Assembly (NCBI GenBank): GCA_026400425.1
Contig: JAPLPC010000293.1
Span: 1 to 8,272 of the forward strand
Length of the DNA stretch: 8,272 bases
Source of the DNA: Hyphomicrobiales bacterium
GTDB lineage: Bacteria > Pseudomonadota > Alphaproteobacteria > Rhizobiales > Xanthobacteraceae
Reading direction: 5' to 3'
The position numbers and the translations under genes were made by a program. Positions 6,773-8,272 of this stretch are shown here, piece after piece (position 1 is the first letter of the stretch; each line of letters starts with the position of its first letter). The notes under the pieces are model-generated. The model was not told the origin of the DNA and did not search any database. It saw only the letters and a program-made list of their open reading frames with translations.

Positions 6773-6805
6773 CATCTGTCTTGTCATCATCATGTCGTCG
6801 AAAGC

Positions 6806-6812
6806 AGAGGGA
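6806..6812 (+). promoter_or_regulatory. Ribosome binding site of the small EETFPGSDP protein
   Basis: AGAGGGA ends 6 bases before ATG 6819. It favours this codon over the in-frame ATG at 6792, which has no comparable site. Confidence 0.65.
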
Positions 6813-6818
6813 AAACCC

Positions 6819-7028
6819 ATGACCAGCTCGAAATCGCATGATGCCGGCAAAGGGCGTGAGAAGGCGCAAGACAGGGCGGATGACAAGGCTGCGGCCGATT
6901 CCGAAAAGCGGCAGCTCGACGCGGCGCTCGAGGAGGGACTGGAAGAAACATTTCCTGGTTCCGATCCGGTCAGCGTCACCCAGCCGGCCCATTCCACAGC
7001 CGATCACCACATCAAGCGGCGGGATTGA
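6819..7028 (+). CDS. Small highly charged protein with EETFPGSDP motif
   Basis: A 69-residue hydrophilic protein. The first 32 residues are rich in Lys, Asp, Ser and Ala (GKGREKAQDRADDKAAADSE) and are probably disordered or a short charged helix. They are followed by a sharper block at 33-56, LDAALEEGLEETFPGSDP then VSVTQP, and a basic end HHIKRRD. The EETFP-x-SDP block resembles short uncharacterised proteins I recall from many rhizobia (EALEETFPASDP); their function is not known to me. There is no signal peptide, membrane segment or cysteine, so it is presumably cytoplasmic. It is divergent from the dehydrogenase and 113 bases from it. The strong ribosome binding site and recognisable motif make it a real gene despite its size. 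Confidence 0.8.
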   Translation: MTSSKSHDAGKGREKAQDRADDKAAADSEKRQLDAALEEGLEETFPGSDPVSVTQPAHSTADHHIKRRD

Positions 7029-7255
7029 GCCGCGGGTTCCGGCAGAGAACGACGCGTCGGCTCGAAATACCAAAGTGATTTCAGATTGTTAGGCGATGAG
7101 CAGCAGTTATCCCCTCAGTAATGATTCATCATATTTTTTGAAGAGAATTTAGCCGCCACCCCTCTATAACACCGTCACATATGGGGCGATCACGCGCAGG
7201 CGGGTCGCCGACATGGGTTGAGCGGCCGCGACGGGCGGTCGTGACGGGGGATACC
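7027..7255 (+). promoter_or_regulatory. Gap before glmM: nested hairpin and possible promoter
   Basis: The 227 bases between the small gene and glmM contain no believable ORF. At its start, GAGCCGCG (7027-7034, overlapping the stop) pairs with CGTCGGCTC (7055-7063, one bulged T), and GTTC (7036-7039) pairs with GAAC (7047-7050) inside it. There is no T-run, so a terminator role is weak. Bases 7064-7150 are notably AT-rich and include TATTTTTTG. TATAAC (7165-7170) matches five of six -10 bases, but the only nearby -35-like hexamer, TTGAAG (7138-7143), is 21 bases away, too far for standard spacing. A glmM promoter here with a leader of about 80 bases is likely from context, not proven. Confidence 0.4.
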
Positions 7256-8272
7256 ATGAGCCGCAAATATTTCGGGACCGATGGCATTCGTGGACGTGCC
7301 AATGGCTTGATCACGCCGGAACTGGCACTCAAAGTCGGTCAGGCCGCCGGTCTCGTGTTCCAGCGCGGCGACCACCGTCACCGCGTGGTGATCGGCAAGG
7401 ACACGCGGCTATCCGGCTACATGATCGAGAACGCCATGGTGGCCGGTTTCACGTCGGTCGGCATGGACGTGCTGCTGGTCGGCCCGATGCCGACGCCGGC
7501 GGTGGCGATGATCACCAAATCCATGCGCGCCGATCTCGGCGTCATGATTTCCGCATCGCACAATCTGTTCGAGGACAACGGCATCAAACTGTTCGGCCCG
7601 CTCGGCTTCAAGCTGTCGGACGAGGTCGAGAAGCAGATCGAGGAATTGCTCGACGAAAATCTCGATCGCAAGCTGTCGCAGAGCGCGAGCCTCGGTCGGG
7701 CCCGCCGTATCGACGGCGTGCATGATCGCTACATCGAATTCGCCAAGCGCACGCTGCCGCGCGACATCAGCCTCGAAGGCCTGCGCGTTGTCGTCGATTG
7801 CGCTCATGGCGCGGCCTACAAGGTCGTGCCCGAGGCGCTGTGGGAGCTGGGTGCCGACGTCATTTCCATTGGCGTCGAGCCGGATGGCTTCAACATCAAC
7901 AAGGAATGCGGCTCGACGGCGCCGGAAGCGCTGAGCCGCAAGGTGCGCGAGATGCGCGCCGATATCGGTATCGCCCTCGACGGCGACGCCGATCGCGTCA
8001 TCATCGTCGATGAGCGCGGTCACGTCGTCGATGGCGACCAGTTGCTCGCCGTCATCGCCCAGAGCTGGAAGGAAGACGGGCGCCTCGCCAAGCCCGGCAT
8101 CGTGTCCACGGTGATGTCGAATCTCGGTCTCGAACGTTACCTGCACGGCCATGGCATCGAGCTGATCTGTACCGCGGTCGGTGATCGCTACGTGCTCGAG
8201 GAGATGATGAAGAACGGCTACAATGTCGGTGGCGAGCCGTCGGGCCATATCATCATGTCGGACTATGCAACC
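7256..8272 (+). CDS. glmM: Phosphoglucosamine mutase (N-terminal three quarters)
   Basis: A cytoplasmic enzyme that converts glucosamine-6-phosphate to glucosamine-1-phosphate, on the path to UDP-N-acetylglucosamine for peptidoglycan and lipopolysaccharide. The window ends inside the gene after 339 codons of a protein usually near 450 residues, so domain 4 is missing. MSRKYFGTDGIRG is the family start. The phosphoserine loop is ISASHN, with catalytic S101 matching Ser102 of E. coli GlmM. It continues SASHNLFEDNGIKLFG, with Leu where most members have Pro. DGDADR (242-247) binds the Mg ion. GGEPSGH (325-331) is the sugar-binding loop, and its GEPSGH form separates GlmM from phosphomannomutases. 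GGGGG (7246-7250) lies 5 bases before the ATG. The common upstream neighbours ftsH and folP are absent here. The start is secure because it gives the conserved N-terminus and no longer in-frame start is available nearby. Confidence 0.96.
   Translation, partial: MSRKYFGTDGIRGRANGLITPELALKVGQAAGLVFQRGDHRHRVVIGKDTRLSGYMIENAMVAGFTSVGMDVLLVGPMPTPAVAMITKSMRADLGVMISASHNLFEDNGIKLFGPLGFKLSDEVEKQIEELLDENLDRKLSQSASLGRARRIDGVHDRYIEFAKRTLPRDISLEGLRVVVDCAHGAAYKVVPEALWELGADVISIGVEPDGFNINKECGSTAPEALSRKVREMRADIGIALDGDADRVIIVDERGHVVDGDQLLAVIAQSWKEDGRLAKPGIVSTVMSNLGLERYLHGHGIELICTAVGDRYVLEEMMKNGYNVGGEPSGHIIMSDYAT

Noticed and set aside
6706..6818. A FixK/FNR box in the divergent dehydrogenase region (TTGATTGGATCGTC)
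   Set aside because: Only the left half site matches; the right half reads CGTC instead of TCAA.
7409..8248. Minus-strand open frame of 279 codons opposite glmM
   Set aside because: Shadow of glmM, with Asp/His/Ala-rich low-complexity translation; glmM itself is open to the window end with all motifs.

Overview
The window reads as a stretch of chromosome from a GC-rich alphaproteobacterium. The protein sequences look most like the Bradyrhizobium / Rhodopseudomonas / Afipia / Tardiphaga group (Nitrobacteraceae, formerly Bradyrhizobiaceae). This rests on two DUF992 genes, a rhizobial-type aspartate aminotransferase, a FixK/FNR-type operator and the shape of the AroE and GlmM proteins. The placement is inference from recalled sequence resemblance; no database was searched. 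There is no sign of a phage, insertion sequence, CRISPR array, tRNA or rRNA.

Layout. Positions 1-594 hold the C-terminal half of a PLP-dependent aminotransferase. Two secreted DUF992 paralogues follow on the same strand (714-1232 and 1406-1882). They are separated by a clear rho-independent terminator at 1263-1297, so they are probably transcribed separately. A SulP-family anion transporter with a C-terminal STAS domain (2010-3767) lies behind a near-ideal FixK/FNR box (centre 1948.5) and a correctly spaced -10 element. Next come a shikimate dehydrogenase (aroE, 3932-4816) and a secreted protein made of two repeated beta-rich domains (4873-5502). That block ends in a strong hairpin (5509-5538) shared with a convergent, minus-strand FMN-dependent alpha-hydroxy-acid dehydrogenase (5566-6705). 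Divergent from the dehydrogenase is a 69-residue charged protein with an EETFPGSDP motif (6819-7028). After a 227-base gap, glmM (phosphoglucosamine mutase) starts at 7256 and runs off the window's end.

How the genes relate. Most are single-gene units with their own ribosome binding sites, and several gaps contain dyads or terminators. I see no multi-gene pathway. aroE (aromatic amino acids) and glmM (cell wall precursors) are housekeeping functions. SulP, the dehydrogenase and the secreted proteins look accessory or conditional.

The strongest unexplained signal is the regulatory cassette at 1896-2009. It carries an 11-bp hairpin closing the DUF992 gene, a 9-bp-arm FixK/FNR dyad and a 7-bp-arm dyad lying over the predicted -10 and transcription start. 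It implies low-oxygen control of an anion transporter. I did not find a defence system or another clearly undescribed multi-gene system, and most of the window is ordinary chromosome.
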